64,000 bases of DNA, taken from NCBI RefSeq assembly GCF_000731795.2, contig NZ_JGVK01000001.1:48243-112242 (forward strand). Reading direction: 5' to 3'. The notes beneath the pieces are model-generated. The model saw only the letters and a list, made by a program, of their open reading frames with translations. It had not been told where the DNA came from and ran no database searches. The stretch comes from Candidatus Photodesmus blepharonis (GTDB taxonomy: Bacteria; Pseudomonadota; Gammaproteobacteria; Enterobacterales; Vibrionaceae). Of the stretch, positions 10,176 to 21,002 are shown in pieces (the first letter of the stretch is position 1; the number at the start of each line of letters is the position of its first letter). The position numbers were made by a program, and so were the translations under genes.

Positions 10176-11201
10176 TTATATATCTTTATGCACTGTTCTC
10201 TTGTAATTTTCTGAAGAGCATAGTTGCATGCTTAACTGATATAATAATGGCCAAGCTGATGTGTCGTCTCGTGTCTTAGCCAAAATTTCGCATTTGGTGA
10301 GTAGTTTTAATTGTTTTTTTAACGTAGTTGAAGAAAGTCTCGATAGTGTGGAAAAATAAGAGGATCGTTTCATTTTCCGTATTTGATGTTTATCAAAGAG
10401 TTGCAGGAAAGTTGAGGTGTTAAGTTCATATTTTATTTGAAGAAGTTTTAGTAGCTCTTTTTGTATAGTTCGAATAAGTGTAGTTACTTCCATACCCTCA
10501 ACCCTTAATTGCTGAAGGATACGTTGTGCACGATTTGGTTTGTTTTCAAGTAGTGCATCAATCCAATGTAAAGAAGTAAAGTGATTATTACGGCTTAATG
10601 ATTCTTTCACTCGAACAAGATTCAATTCACGGTCAGGATAAAGCAAATTGAGTTTTTCTAAGCTTTGTGACAGAGCTAATAGGTTGCCTTCGTACCATTG
10701 AGCTAGCACCTTCAGGGTTTCATAATCTGCCTTTAATCCAAGTTTTTGACATCTAGCTTGAACGAATTGAGGTAATTTTTTTGTGTCTGGCGCAAAACAA
10801 TTTACGCAACAGCTCCTATTCTTAAACGCTTTTAGCCATTGTGTATTTAGTTTGCTGCTAATTATTATTAATATAATGTCATTGTGCAAGATTTCGATTA
10901 ATGAGATCAGTTTTTGAGTCGAATATGGGTTTATTTTGATTTCAGAAACTTCCAGTTCAATGATTCGTTTAGATGAGAAGAGACTAAATGACTGAATGCA
11001 GTAATACAATTGATCCCAATTAACATCTGTATCAATATAGAAGTGACGTCGCTCACTAAATCCATGTTGTTTAGCTTTTTTATTGATTGCTTGACGAGCC
11101 TCTTGACGCAATAAAGGTTCATTGCCTAACAACAAGTAAATAGATTGCAATTGTTTGTTTAGTCGTTCAGGAAGTCTATCTGAAAATATGTCCATTAGCA
11201 C
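10176..11201 (-). CDS. holA: DNA polymerase III delta subunit
   Basis: The clamp-loader wrench subunit that opens the beta ring. The length of 341 residues equals the family norm (E. coli 343). The N-terminal stretch YLLLGNEPLLRQEARQAI at about 22-39 is the recognisable family signature, followed by the helical AAA-like domain and the C-terminal collar (about 210-330). It is downstream of lptE in the conserved leuS-lptE-holA order. Sequence conservation is modest, as usual for HolA, but context makes the call secure. Confidence 0.93.
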   Translation of the reverse strand: MLMDIFSDRLPERLNKQLQSIYLLLGNEPLLRQEARQAINKKAKQHGFSERRHFYIDTDVNWDQLYYCIQSFSLFSSKRIIELEVSEIKINPYSTQKLISLIEILHNDIILIIISSKLNTQWLKAFKNRSCCVNCFAPDTKKLPQFVQARCQKLGLKADYETLKVLAQWYEGNLLALSQSLEKLNLLYPDRELNLVRVKESLSRNNHFTSLHWIDALLENKPNRAQRILQQLRVEGMEVTTLIRTIQKELLKLLQIKYELNTSTFLQLFDKHQIRKMKRSSYFSTLSRLSSTTLKKQLKLLTKCEILAKTRDDTSAWPLLYQLSMQLCSSENYKRTVHKDI

Positions 11202-11281
11202 TGAAGTTTTAATGTGATTTAATTTTTTTAAAATATTACATGAGAAATTTTCATAATGATTCCAAAGTTTTTTTCTTCTAC

Positions 11282-11779
11282 TTACAATCTTAGACGTTCT
11301 ATCTGCCCTATAATTTGTGTTGCAGCTAGTTTACGCATTTCGTTTTCTATCATGTTACGTTCTATAGATTTAGTTAAAGCAGCAAAAGGATTGTCTAGAT
11401 AACTACGAGTTACGTTTGTAGAAAAAATTTTAGATTCCAGATTAAGAATCTTGATTTTGTATGTTACTGTCAAGGTTAATTCAATCTCAGCATGACGAGT
11501 ATTTTGGTATAAAGATAAAGTTCTTCTATTGATTCTTTCATCAATTAAAGACAAGCTAGGCACATAGGATTCGGCTGGTACGATTTGTATTTTTCTAATA
11601 CGCAATGCGTTTTTTACCATACGGGTGAGTGTGCTGTATTGATCATAACTAGTTAGAGATATTTTATTGAGTTCTTTTAGCGTAGAAAAATCCTCGCGTA
11701 GATGAAAACTGCAAGCAGAAAGGAAACTTGCAGTTAGAAAAAGATAAATAGGTCTTAATTTTCTAAAAATTGATGGCAT
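11282..11779 (-). CDS. lptE: LPS-assembly lipoprotein LptE
   Basis: An outer-membrane lipoprotein that plugs the LptD barrel and assists insertion of lipopolysaccharide. The signal peptide ends in a lipobox with Cys23 (FLSACSFHLR), and FHLR after the cysteine is the typical LptE (RlpB) start of the mature protein. At 165 residues it is of family length. It lies between leuS and holA as in other Gammaproteobacteria. It is one of at least two lipoproteins here (with RlpA) that would normally need Lnt for the third acyl chain, while lnt itself is broken nearby. Confidence 0.93.
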   Translation of the reverse strand: MPSIFRKLRPIYLFLTASFLSACSFHLREDFSTLKELNKISLTSYDQYSTLTRMVKNALRIRKIQIVPAESYVPSLSLIDERINRRTLSLYQNTRHAEIELTLTVTYKIKILNLESKIFSTNVTRSYLDNPFAALTKSIERNMIENEMRKLAATQIIGQIERLRL

Positions 11780-11847
11780 TTAAAATTTTTAGGATATCTA
11801 TTTTATCCTTCAACGTTGTATTTTGATATTGTTGCTTTAACTATTGA

Positions 11848-14415
11848 TCAGTTTATCACAATGTTTATTAGTTTGTCTGGGATGTAAATTATTTTGTGGA
11901 TTGTTTGACCGCTAATAAATTTGGTTACGTTCTTGTTATTCAAACTGAGTTCTTTTATTTGCTCTTGAGTTATGTTTCCAGGAATACAGAGTTTCGCTCT
12001 AAGCTTTCCATTTACTTGAATAACAATAGTTTTATTATTTGTAATGAGAGCCTTTGGATCAAATACTGGCCACAGTGCCGAATCGATATCTGATTCACCT
12101 AATACAGTCCATAATTTATAAGAAATATGAGGAGTAATTGGATAAAGCATGAGGATTATTGCTTTGAAACCTTCATCAAGGATTGCCCGATTTTGTGTAT
12201 CGTTTTTAGGTGCTTTGGCTAGTTTGTTTGTTAATTCCATGATTGCTGCAATAGCAGTATTAAAGGTTTGACGGCGATTTATATCGTCACTAACTTTAGC
12301 AATAGTTTTATGAATATAGAAGCGCAGTTCCTTTTGATTTTCAGAAAGGGAAGAAATATTTAGTGTTTCAATCACTCCTTTTTTTGAGTGTTCCTGTACA
12401 AGTTTCCAAACTCGTTTTAAAAAACGATTAGCACCTTCAACTCCAGATTCTTTCCATTCGAGTGTCATCTCTGCTGGAGATGCAAACATCGTAAATAATC
12501 GAATAGTATCAGCACCATACTTGTCCACTATTGCTTGAGGATCTATACCATTTTTTTTCGATTTAGACATTTTGATCATACCTGCGTAATCAACCTGGCG
12601 ACCTTGATTATCGAGAACTTTTTCGATTTGACCTTCATTGTCATATTTAGTTGTTACGTCAGTGGGAGCAATCCATTCTTTGTTTCCTTTTTCATCAATA
12701 TGAAAAAATGCGTCACCTAATACCATACCTTGGCATAGTAGTTTTTTGAATGGTTCATTAGATTTTAGATAGCCTTCATCACGTAGTAATTTGTGGAAAA
12801 ATCGAGAGTACAATAAATGCATGCAAGCATGTTCTATACCACCAACATACTGATCCACTGGTAGCCAGTAGTTGGCTTTTCCTGGATCTAAAATGTCTTC
12901 AGCTTTCGGTGAGCAATAACGAGCGTAATACCAAGATGATTCCATAAAAGTGTCAAAAGTATCAGTTTCACGCAGAGCAGGTTGATCATTTAACGTTGTT
13001 TTAACCCATTCAGGATTTGTTTTTATTGGATTGCCTCCGCTATTCATCATTACATTTTCAGGTAAAATGACTGGCAACTTCTCACTTGGTACTAAGTGAA
13101 TTTCGCCATCTTCAGTGGTTACCATTGGAATTGGAGCTCCCCAGTAACGTTGACGAGAAATATTCCAATCACGTAGACGAAAATTAACAGTTTTTCTGCC
13201 TCTGCCTTTTGTTTCAAGTTTTTTTGAAATAGCGTTAAATGCATCTTGAAATTTAAGGCCATTGAACTCATCGGAATTGAACAAAATTCCTTTGTCCGTA
13301 TATGCTTTTTTAGAAATATTTAGCTTACTTTTATCTTCTGGTTTGATTACTGGAATTATATCTAAACTGTACTTAGTCGCAAATGCATAGTCGCGTTGAT
13401 CATGAGCAGGCACTGCCATGGCCACACCTGTTCCATAATCCATCATAATAAAATTAGTTATGTAAACAGGTAGTTCACGGTTATTCAATGGATGAGTAAC
13501 AGTTAAGTTAGTTGCCATGCCTTTATTTTCAATACCGGCTATTCCTGTTTCAGTTATTTTAATATTGCGATGCTCATTAATGAATGTGGTTAATTTGGGG
13601 TTATTTTTTTTTATTTTTTCCACGATGGGATGATTTACAGAGATAAGCAAACAAGTCACGCCCATTATGGTGTCAGGACGAGTTGTATATGCTCTAAGTT
13701 GGATTTTACCTATCCTAAAAAAGACTTCAACCCCTTCAGAACGACCAATCCAGTTACGTTGCATAGCTTTAACCATGTTTGGCCAACCATCAAGGTGATC
13801 TAAGTCATCAAGCATTTCTTGCGCGTATTTGGTGATCTTAATGAACCATTGGGGAATTTTTCTTTGCACAATTTTAGAATCACAGCGCCAACAGCGTCCA
13901 TTTTCTACTTGTTCGTTTGCTAAAACAGTTTGATCATTCGAACACCAATTTACATATGAGGTTTTTTTATAAACTAAACCTTTTTTGTACAATTGAGTAA
14001 AGAATTTCTGTTCCCACCGATAGTATTCAGGTGTGCATGTTGTAATTTCCCTATTCCAATCGTAGCTAAACCCTAGGCGTTTAAGCTGCTTTTTCATATG
14101 CTTAATATTTTCGTAAGTCCATAGTGCTGGTGCTGTATTGTTTTTGATAGCTGCATTTTCAGCTGGTAGACCAAATGCATCCCAACCAATTGGTTGCATC
14201 ACATTTTTACCTTGCAAACGTTGAAAACGGGATATAGCATCACCGATTGTGTAGTTACGTACGTGACCCATATGTAATTTTCCACTTGGGTATGGAAACA
14301 TTGATAAACAGTAGAACTTTTCTTTAGCTGAATCTTCAGTTACAACGAAGGTTTTATTATTTTCCCAGTGCTGCTGAACCTTTTGTTCTAAATCTTTATG
14401 GTCGTAGTTTTGCAT
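11848..14415 (-). CDS. leuS: Leucyl-tRNA synthetase
   Basis: A class I aminoacyl-tRNA synthetase that charges tRNA-Leu. At 855 residues it is full length. The HIGH-type motif is [11 protein letters not shown] at 41-51. The zinc-ribbon and CP1 editing domain follow, with the TRPDT editing motif near 247. The KMSKS loop ([11 protein letters not shown]) lies around residue 618. The C-terminal anticodon-binding and Leu-specific domains are complete. It is followed by lptE in the standard arrangement. Confidence 0.98.
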   Translation of the reverse strand: MQNYDHKDLEQKVQQHWENNKTFVVTEDSAKEKFYCLSMFPYPSGKLHMGHVRNYTIGDAISRFQRLQGKNVMQPIGWDAFGLPAENAAIKNNTAPALWTYENIKHMKKQLKRLGFSYDWNREITTCTPEYYRWEQKFFTQLYKKGLVYKKTSYVNWCSNDQTVLANEQVENGRCWRCDSKIVQRKIPQWFIKITKYAQEMLDDLDHLDGWPNMVKAMQRNWIGRSEGVEVFFRIGKIQLRAYTTRPDTIMGVTCLLISVNHPIVEKIKKNNPKLTTFINEHRNIKITETGIAGIENKGMATNLTVTHPLNNRELPVYITNFIMMDYGTGVAMAVPAHDQRDYAFATKYSLDIIPVIKPEDKSKLNISKKAYTDKGILFNSDEFNGLKFQDAFNAISKKLETKGRGRKTVNFRLRDWNISRQRYWGAPIPMVTTEDGEIHLVPSEKLPVILPENVMMNSGGNPIKTNPEWVKTTLNDQPALRETDTFDTFMESSWYYARYCSPKAEDILDPGKANYWLPVDQYVGGIEHACMHLLYSRFFHKLLRDEGYLKSNEPFKKLLCQGMVLGDAFFHIDEKGNKEWIAPTDVTTKYDNEGQIEKVLDNQGRQVDYAGMIKMSKSKKNGIDPQAIVDKYGADTIRLFTMFASPAEMTLEWKESGVEGANRFLKRVWKLVQEHSKKGVIETLNISSLSENQKELRFYIHKTIAKVSDDINRRQTFNTAIAAIMELTNKLAKAPKNDTQNRAILDEGFKAIILMLYPITPHISYKLWTVLGESDIDSALWPVFDPKALITNNKTIVIQVNGKLRAKLCIPGNITQEQIKELSLNNKNVTKFISGQTIHKIIYIPDKLINIVIN

Positions 14416-14623
14416 CGATGAGATCCAGTTGTTATGGAATTGTAAAAGTTTGATTATAGGAAGAGACTAATCATTATAGGATACATAAAGTAATCAAATA
14501 CAACAATAGCCAGTCCTATGTTGTACAATTTAGAGTCGAGAAATTAGATTAAGGTGTGCTTTTCGATTCTTTTAGTTATTTATTTGTAGTGATATGTTTT
14601 AGTTTTTTGAATAATCTATTTTT

Positions 14624-15906
14624 TTAAAAAAAAGGAGTAAGATGAAGACTGCCCATCCATATATAAGGATATGAACCTATGATTCTATAAGGTGTTTTGC
14701 CGTATGTTGGAATTAATTCTGCTCTCAATGCTTCTGTCTTAAACTGGCGGACTTGTTTAATAATTTTTCTTTTATGGTCTGTTGCACCATTATTGGTAGA
14801 ATGAATCAATAGTTTACCCAATTCCTTGGCTCGCATTCGAGCAATTTCAATATGATGTAAGGGACCGATTGAATCTCCAAACCAAGCGTTATTGGAGAGC
14901 ATAAGGATGAAATCTGTATTAATCAGTAACATTTCGTCTTACTTGTTCATTGAAAATAATTTCGTAGCAAAGCGTTGGAGCTATGTATTTTCCGTTTGCA
15001 AAGATATTTTTTGAACAAAATTGCCTTTTTAAAAGGATGACATTGGAAAATTAAAAAATGGTGATAGTGGCCTTAAAATATTTTCAAAGGGGATAAATTC
15101 ACCAAATTGGATCAAATTATGCTTGTGATAGCGTTGAGTAAGATCGTAGCGGTATTAATCTAGTGTTTTACCGATAGCTAGTATACTACTGTAAAACTCG
15201 TTCTTCTCACTTTGTCTAATTATATCGCTGATAATTACACTGTTATTTTTTTACCAAGGAATCTAAATCATGAAGAAACGATTAGATCATAAATTCAGAA
15301 GTCGGTATAGCAGATTCTAGCCAAACAATTAAATCTGCATCCAAATTTTCTTTATTCAGAGTAGTATATTTTGTAATTGTTGACCAAAATTGACTGGGTA
15401 ACCATTTGGTATTTTGATCTATGTTGCCTTGGATTAGTGCAACTTTTGTCTTTCTTTGTAAACTGAGAAGCAGCCAGTCTGCATTGTGCAAAATTGAACC
15501 AGCTGTAATTATTATCAATAGAATTAGTAGATAAATCCAAGTATTACGTAGAATAATAGTGTATGCTGTGGCCGTGGCACATAGCATAATCAGAAAAATG
15601 ATGAGTTCTACACCACCTAGTGGAGCAAAATGATCCAACGGAGAGTAGTCGACCTGACTGCACTTAAGCTATAACCAGGGAAAACCTATTATTCCGTGTA
15701 ACCAATCAAACACTAACTAAATCGATAGGATAGCCAAGAAAAAACGCAAATTTTGCAGAGCATTTATGAAGAAGCAAGAGCAAAAATAAAGGACCCAGAA
15801 TAGCGATTGGCCAAATTTTGTATGGAGCAAAAGATAAGGTTGTTAACGAACCTAGGAAGAGCGCTATCAACAGCTTTAGTATGTAATGAATAAAATTATT
15901 GATCAT
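14624..15906 (-). pseudogene. lnt: Apolipoprotein N-acyltransferase, decayed
   Basis: Normally an inner-membrane enzyme of about 505 residues that adds the third acyl chain to lipoproteins. Here only pieces remain in different frames. The N-terminus (15906-15706, containing LTTLSFAPYKIWPIAILGP) ends after 66 residues. About 100 codons of the membrane domain are then gone. A middle piece (15638-15282) carries the nitrilase-domain start VALIQGNIDQNTKWLPSQFW. A third stretch reads [18 protein letters not shown], with the catalytic-type cysteine codon at 14967-14969. A C-terminal piece (14932-14624) begins in another frame. At least three lesions (internal deletion, stops, frameshifts) make a working product very unlikely. 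Position next to corC confirms identity. Confidence 0.92.
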
Positions 15907-15945
15907 TAATATCCATACATGCTTATAAATTCATGGAAATTTTAG

Positions 15946-16845
15946 TTATTCTTCAGTTTGTTTTACGAACTTTTCTACATCGGGAATCGTAACCTGTAAT
16001 TGAACTATACGGCGATTATTAGCTGCTGTAACCTTAAAACTATAATTGTTAATTTTTATAACTTCACCACGAGATGGTAAATGTCCTAAAGCGGTCATAA
16101 CCATACCGCCTATTGTATCAACTTCTTCATCATTAAAATTAGTGCTGAATACTTCGTTGAAAGTTTCAATAGTAGTTAACGCTTTTACAGAAAATGCACG
16201 TCTACTTAACTTACGTATATCTGCTTCATTGTCATTGTCGAATTCATCTTCGATTTCACCAACGATTTCTTCAAGTATATCTTCGATAGTGATTAGTCCA
16301 GAAACTCCACCAAACTCATCCACGACAATAGCCATATGATACCGTTCTTCACGAAACTCTTTAAGTAAACGATCAACTCGTTTACTTTCAGGAACAACGA
16401 CAGCAGAACGTATGACCTCTTCTATACTGAAAGTTGTGTTTTCTGAAGCTAGGTATTTGAGCAAATCTTTTGCTAACAGAATTCCTTCAACATGATCCTT
16501 GTTTTCACTAATTACTGGATAGCGAGAGTGTTGAGCATCAGTAATTAAATTAATTAACAAATCCAAATTGTCATTCTTATCTACTGCAACTATTTGTGAT
16601 CTCGGGATCATGATATCTCGAACTCGCATTTCCGAAATTTCTATTACACCTTCCAACATATCGCGTGTATCACGATCGATTACATTATTTCGTTCTGAAT
16701 CACGAATGACATCCACCAGTTCTTGGCGATCTTTCGGTTTTCCTTGAAAAAATTGACCTAGCAGTTTGGAGAAGGATTTTCTATTTGAACTTTTAGATTT
16801 CTTTTTTTTTCCTTTAAAAGAAGAGAGGAAATTATCTTCGTTCAT
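15946..16845 (-). CDS. corC: CorC/YbeX-type CBS-domain protein (Mg/Co homeostasis)
   Basis: A 299-residue cytoplasmic protein with tandem CBS domains (about 68-190), including MIPRSQIVAVD, followed by the CorC/HlyC transporter-associated domain (about 205-290). It lacks the membrane DUF21 module found in larger relatives, as E. coli YbeX does. The family is linked to magnesium and cobalt efflux and, through its neighbour YbeY, to ribosome metabolism; the exact function is not settled. The acidic EEIVGEIEDEFDNDNEAD segment at about 190-207 is typical. It lies between ybeY and the lnt pseudogene. Confidence 0.93.
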   Translation of the reverse strand: MNEDNFLSSFKGKKKKSKSSNRKSFSKLLGQFFQGKPKDRQELVDVIRDSERNNVIDRDTRDMLEGVIEISEMRVRDIMIPRSQIVAVDKNDNLDLLINLITDAQHSRYPVISENKDHVEGILLAKDLLKYLASENTTFSIEEVIRSAVVVPESKRVDRLLKEFREERYHMAIVVDEFGGVSGLITIEDILEEIVGEIEDEFDNDNEADIRKLSRRAFSVKALTTIETFNEVFSTNFNDEEVDTIGGMVMTALGHLPSRGEVIKINNYSFKVTAANNRRIVQLQVTIPDVEKFVKQTEE

Positions 16846-16926
16846 TTTTGACTCTAACTAGTAAGCAATGCTACCAGAAGTGTGATAGCTCACATATAAA
16901 TTTTGCTATTTTTAGACGGTAAGTAC

Positions 16927-17391
16927 TTATATTATTTCAAGGAAATAAGGGTCTTTATATCCCATATTTTGCATTATCTCTATTTCTAGAGATTCCATTT
17001 CATCAGCTTCGTTTTTTTCGATATGATCATAACCTAACAGATGTAAGCTGCCATGTATAATCATGTGCGCCCAATGTTCAATTAAGGGTTTATTTTGTTT
17101 AATTGCCTCTTGTTCGACTATTTGCCGACAAATAATTAGATCTCCGAGCAGATTCAGTTTCATATTAACAGGAGAAATAAATGGAAAAGACAATACATTG
17201 GTTGGTTTATTTTTTTTTCTGTATTTATAATTTAATTGCTGACTTTCCTTTTTATCTACAATACGAACAGTAACTTCAGCTTGTTTTTGAAACCTCATTA
17301 AAGAAAGTGTTAGCCAGCGATGAATATTTTTTTTTGAAGGAAGATTATTCTTATCTTTAGTAGAAAATTGTAGATTAAGCTTGATTGTCAT
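16927..17391 (-). CDS. ybeY: Endoribonuclease YbeY (rRNA maturation)
   Basis: A zinc metalloprotein involved in 16S rRNA 3'-end maturation and ribosome quality control. The zinc-binding H-x3-H-x5-H signature appears in [15 protein letters not shown] (about residues 108-122). The 154-residue length is normal. The usual upstream partner ybeZ (phoH) is missing between this gene and miaB; 227 bp without a frame remain. corC follows downstream. Confidence 0.95.
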   Translation of the reverse strand: MTIKLNLQFSTKDKNNLPSKKNIHRWLTLSLMRFQKQAEVTVRIVDKKESQQLNYKYRKKNKPTNVLSFPFISPVNMKLNLLGDLIICRQIVEQEAIKQNKPLIEHWAHMIIHGSLHLLGYDHIEKNEADEMESLEIEIMQNMGYKDPYFLEII

Positions 17392-17618
17392 TGCTCATTT
17401 AACTCTAATGTTACATCAATTATGTATATATAGTACGAAAATTTAAACTCAGAGAACAATTGCAGGAAGAAGATAAAGAGAATTTTTCGATTTTTGGATA
17501 AAATACACTTCTTCAATACATCTCAATTTTATTTTAGCAACATGCTACTGATGTTATAATTGTTCAGTATGAAATTTATCTAGGAGTTTATAAATTTCTG
17601 TTTTTTAAAGATTAGGTC

Positions 17619-18956
17619 TTATTTTATTTCAGTGCGAATGATTTGCCCACGAAGAGAATTTGCAAACACGTTAGTAATTTTGACATCAACAAATTTTCCA
17701 ATCAATTCCGGAGAACCTTCGAAGTTTACAATGCGATTATTTTCAGTACGGGAACGTAACTCCATCAAATTTTTTTTTGATGGTCCTTCTACTAATACAC
17801 GTTGTTCTGTATGAAGCATTAAGCGAGAATAGCGCATTGCTTGAATGTTAATAGTTTGTTGTAGTTCGTACAGACGTTTTTTTTTAACTTGTTCAGGTAC
17901 ATTGCATGAATAATTTGCGGCTGGTGTTCCAGGTCGAGGTGAAAAAATAAAGCTAAAACTCATGTCAAAATTAACATCTTTAATAAACTCTATTGTTTCC
18001 TGAAAATCTTTATCTGATTCGCCCGGAAAACCGACAATAAAATCTGAACTAATTTGGATATTTGGACGTACTTGACGTAACTTCCGAACAATAGATTTGT
18101 ATTCGAGAATAGTGTGTGGACGATTCATCATTGTTAGAATTTTATCGCTACCACTTTGTACTGGTAGGTGTAGAAAATCCACTAATTCAGGTATATCGTC
18201 ATAAACGGCAATGATATCATCGGTAAATTCTACTGGATGACTAGTTGTAAAACGAATACGATCAATACCATCTACAGAAGCAACTAAATATAGTAATTCA
18301 GCAAATGAGCAAATGCTATTATTATACGTTTTTCCCCGGTAAGCATTAACATTTTGTCCTAATAGATTTACTTCACGTACTCCTTGCTCAGCTAATCGGA
18401 CTATTTCAAAGAGTATATCATCTATTGGGCGACTAACCTCTTCGCCACGTGTGTAAGGTACCACGCAGTAAGTACAGTATTTTGAGCATCCTTCCATAAT
18501 AGAGATAAACGCTGTAGTACCTTCTGCACGTGCTGGAGGAAGATGATCAAATTTCTCAATTTCAGGAAATGAAATATCTATAATGGATACCTTATTTTCT
18601 TGAAATTGTGAGATCATTTCAGGTAAGCGATGTAATGTTTGTGGTCCGAAGATAATATCAACAAATGGAGAGCGTTTTCGAATATAATCACCTTCTTGTG
18701 TTGCGACGCAGCCACCAACACAGATAATAACCTCTGTTTTCTTATTTTTTAGCGTTTTCCACCGACCTAATTGGTGAAAAACTTTTTCTTGAGCCTTTTC
18801 ACGGATTGAGCAGGTATTTAGCAGGAGGACGTTTGCTTCTTCTGGATTTTCCGTCAACTTGTAACCTTGAGTTACGTACAGAAGATCAGATATTTTCGAT
18901 GAATCATACTCGTTCATCTGACAACCCCATGTTTTTATTAGTAGTTTTTTATTCAT
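17619..18956 (-). CDS. miaB: tRNA-2-methylthio-N6-isopentenyladenosine synthase
   Basis: A radical-SAM methylthiotransferase that thiomethylates i6A37 in tRNAs reading UNN codons. The N-terminal UPF0004 domain has auxiliary cluster ligands C12, C49 and C83. The radical-SAM triad is C157-x3-C161-x2-C164. A TRAM domain ends the protein at about 380-445. At 445 residues it is somewhat shorter than E. coli MiaB (474), with the loss at the non-conserved C-terminal tail. It is divergent from ubiF. Confidence 0.96.
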   Translation of the reverse strand: MNKKLLIKTWGCQMNEYDSSKISDLLYVTQGYKLTENPEEANVLLLNTCSIREKAQEKVFHQLGRWKTLKNKKTEVIICVGGCVATQEGDYIRKRSPFVDIIFGPQTLHRLPEMISQFQENKVSIIDISFPEIEKFDHLPPARAEGTTAFISIMEGCSKYCTYCVVPYTRGEEVSRPIDDILFEIVRLAEQGVREVNLLGQNVNAYRGKTYNNSICSFAELLYLVASVDGIDRIRFTTSHPVEFTDDIIAVYDDIPELVDFLHLPVQSGSDKILTMMNRPHTILEYKSIVRKLRQVRPNIQISSDFIVGFPGESDKDFQETIEFIKDVNFDMSFSFIFSPRPGTPAANYSCNVPEQVKKKRLYELQQTINIQAMRYSRLMLHTEQRVLVEGPSKKNLMELRSRTENNRIVNFEGSPELIGKFVDVKITNVFANSLRGQIIRTEIK

Positions 18957-19173
18957 TTTGTTTCCATTTTTTTCTTCTTTCTCATTTATGAAGAACTATG
19001 TTCATGTTATAATCCCCATAATTTGACACCGGATTGTACTTTTTTCAATAGTTCCTGGCCAATTTTTCTCATGTTAGTACGATGCTGAAAGTTTAGTTGA
19101 GACTATGAAACTACGTTTTAGATTATGAACTTGTCCAGTAGAAGTGCCAGTTATTATAACTAAGAATTTTATA

Positions 19174-20325
19174 ATGAAAAATTATGATGTTGCTGTCATT
19201 GGAAGAGGAATGGTCGGATCTGCAGTTGCTCTGGGATTTGTTAAGCAGGGAAGGCGAGTAGCTATAGTTGAAAACGATTCCTTAAGTAATTTTTCTCCTA
19301 GTCAGCCAATAGATATTCGGGTTTCTGCTATTTCACAATGTTCAGTGCATTTACTTGATCGGCTTGGAGCTTGGAGTTCAATTACAAAAATGAGAGTATG
19401 TCCTTATCGTCGTCTAGAAACGTGGTGTTTTCCAGAGTGTCGTATTCATTTTGATAGTAAAGCTGTGGGCTTGTCTCAGCTTGGCTATATCATTGAAAAT
19501 CGTGTGATTCAGTTAGGGTTGATAAGCCAATTTTCTAAATATTTAAATTTAGTTGTTTATTCAGATGAACTAAAAGGTATACAATTTAAGGAAGATCGTA
19601 ACATATTATTTTTAAAATCTGGTGAAAAATTTTCGGCTATGTGGGTGATCGGCGCCGATGGTAAGCATTCTCGAGTCAGGCAGTTAGCTAATATTGGAAT
19701 TACAGCTTGGGACTATCGTCAGCATTGCATATCAATTGGTGTAAACACTGATTTGCCACAGCAAGATATTGCTTGGCAACACTTTACTCCAACTGGTCCT
19801 CGTTCATTTTTGCCGTTATGCGGAAATCAAGGTTCCCTAGTTTGGTATGACTCACCAGAGCGAATCAAACAGCTTTGTGCTATGAATTCAAAACAGTTAC
19901 GTTCTGAAATCTTATGCCATTTCCCTAAGGAGCTAGGAGATATTAAAGTGTTGCAAAAAGGAGCATTTTCTCTAACAAGGCGGCATGCTCAAAAGTATTC
20001 AAATAAAAGGTGTGTTTTGGTTGGAGATTCCGCTCATACAATAAATCCTTTAGCAGGGCAGGGAGTGAACATTAGTTTTAAAGATGTAGTTGCTTTGTTA
20101 GAGGTAACATCTGGAGTCGAAATTTTATCTAATGATTTATTAGTTCAGTACGAGCTTAGGCGTCGTCCCGATAATTTATTAATGCAAACTGGAATTGATT
20201 TACTTTATAAAGGATTTAGCAATGATTTCCTTCCGTTAAAACTTGCACGAAATGTAATGTTCAAGTTAGTTGACAGTTCTGAAATCATCAAACGAAAAGT
20301 ATTAAAATATGCTTTGGGTTTATAA
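19174..20325 (+). CDS. ubiF: Ubiquinone biosynthesis FAD hydroxylase UbiF
   Basis: A flavin monooxygenase of the UbiH/UbiF/VisC family that hydroxylates the quinone ring late in ubiquinone synthesis. I prefer the ATG at 19174 (MKNYDVAVIG) to the upstream GTG at 19144, because the Rossmann fold begins right after it. The dinucleotide motif is GRGMVGSAVALG. ADGKHSRVRQ and LVGDSAHTINPLAGQGVN are the second and third FAD/ring-binding motifs. The 383-residue length is typical. Position next to miaB is as in E. coli, where ubiF also diverges from miaB; this supports UbiF over the paralogue UbiH. Confidence 0.88.
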   Translation: MKNYDVAVIGRGMVGSAVALGFVKQGRRVAIVENDSLSNFSPSQPIDIRVSAISQCSVHLLDRLGAWSSITKMRVCPYRRLETWCFPECRIHFDSKAVGLSQLGYIIENRVIQLGLISQFSKYLNLVVYSDELKGIQFKEDRNILFLKSGEKFSAMWVIGADGKHSRVRQLANIGITAWDYRQHCISIGVNTDLPQQDIAWQHFTPTGPRSFLPLCGNQGSLVWYDSPERIKQLCAMNSKQLRSEILCHFPKELGDIKVLQKGAFSLTRRHAQKYSNKRCVLVGDSAHTINPLAGQGVNISFKDVVALLEVTSGVEILSNDLLVQYELRRRPDNLLMQTGIDLLYKGFSNDFLPLKLARNVMFKLVDSSEIIKRKVLKYALGL

Positions 20326-20384
20326 GCTGAAAAAACCAAAGGATAAAAAACTAGAAATGTTGCTTTCTTGTAGTGTTATCTGTG

Positions 20385-20894
20385 TTATTTAGTTATACGA
20401 AAAATAGGAGTTTTGCTAGCAATCACAGAACCGGATAGTTTACTCAACTCTTTGACGTCCTCCATATTAGAGATAACGACAGGAGTTACAGTTGATTTTG
20501 CTTTTTTTTCTAGAAGTGGTAAATCGAGTTCAATGATGAGATCACCGATTTTAACGGATTGCCCTTCTATGGCAATTCGTTTAAATCCTTCTCCTCTCAG
20601 TTCAACCGTATCAATACCGAAATGAACGAATAATTCAAAACCATCATTAGATTTTATAGAAAAAGCATGGTTGGTGTCGAAGATTTTACCGATAGTACCA
20701 TTGACAGGAGCTAGCATTTTATTACTAACTGGTTTGATAGCCACGCCATCACCAACAATTTTTTCAGCAAAGACAACATCTGGTACATCTTCTATGTTTA
20801 TAATCTCCCCAGAAATTGGTGCAATAATTTCCGATGTATCTACGTTGATGTTACCACTAGACACTAATTTTTTAATTTTTTCAAAAAAAACCAT
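20385..20894 (-). CDS. crr: PTS glucose-specific EIIA component
   Basis: A soluble phosphocarrier that receives phosphate from HPr and passes it to sugar-specific EIIB domains. In its unphosphorylated form it carries out inducer exclusion; when phosphorylated it activates adenylate cyclase. His76 (NHAFSI) and His91 (FVHFG) correspond to the catalytic pair H75/H90 of E. coli IIA-Glc. At 169 residues it is full length with the usual amphipathic N-terminus. It is the last gene of the ptsH-ptsI-crr operon and converges on ubiF. Confidence 0.97.
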   Translation of the reverse strand: MVFFEKIKKLVSSGNINVDTSEIIAPISGEIINIEDVPDVVFAEKIVGDGVAIKPVSNKMLAPVNGTIGKIFDTNHAFSIKSNDGFELFVHFGIDTVELRGEGFKRIAIEGQSVKIGDLIIELDLPLLEKKAKSTVTPVVISNMEDVKELSKLSGSVIASKTPIFRITK

Positions 20895-21002
20895 TATCTC
20901 ATACTCCCAGCTTTAACTCAGTCAGCATATCAGTTTTGATATACATGGTTGAAATATATTCGTTTTCCGACTACGTACTTTAACATTAACCAGCAGATCA
21001 TT

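Noticed and set aside
16046..16339. 97-codon plus-strand frame inside corC
   Set aside because: It is the antisense shadow of a conserved CBS-domain gene, with low-complexity Ser-rich translation and no ribosome site.
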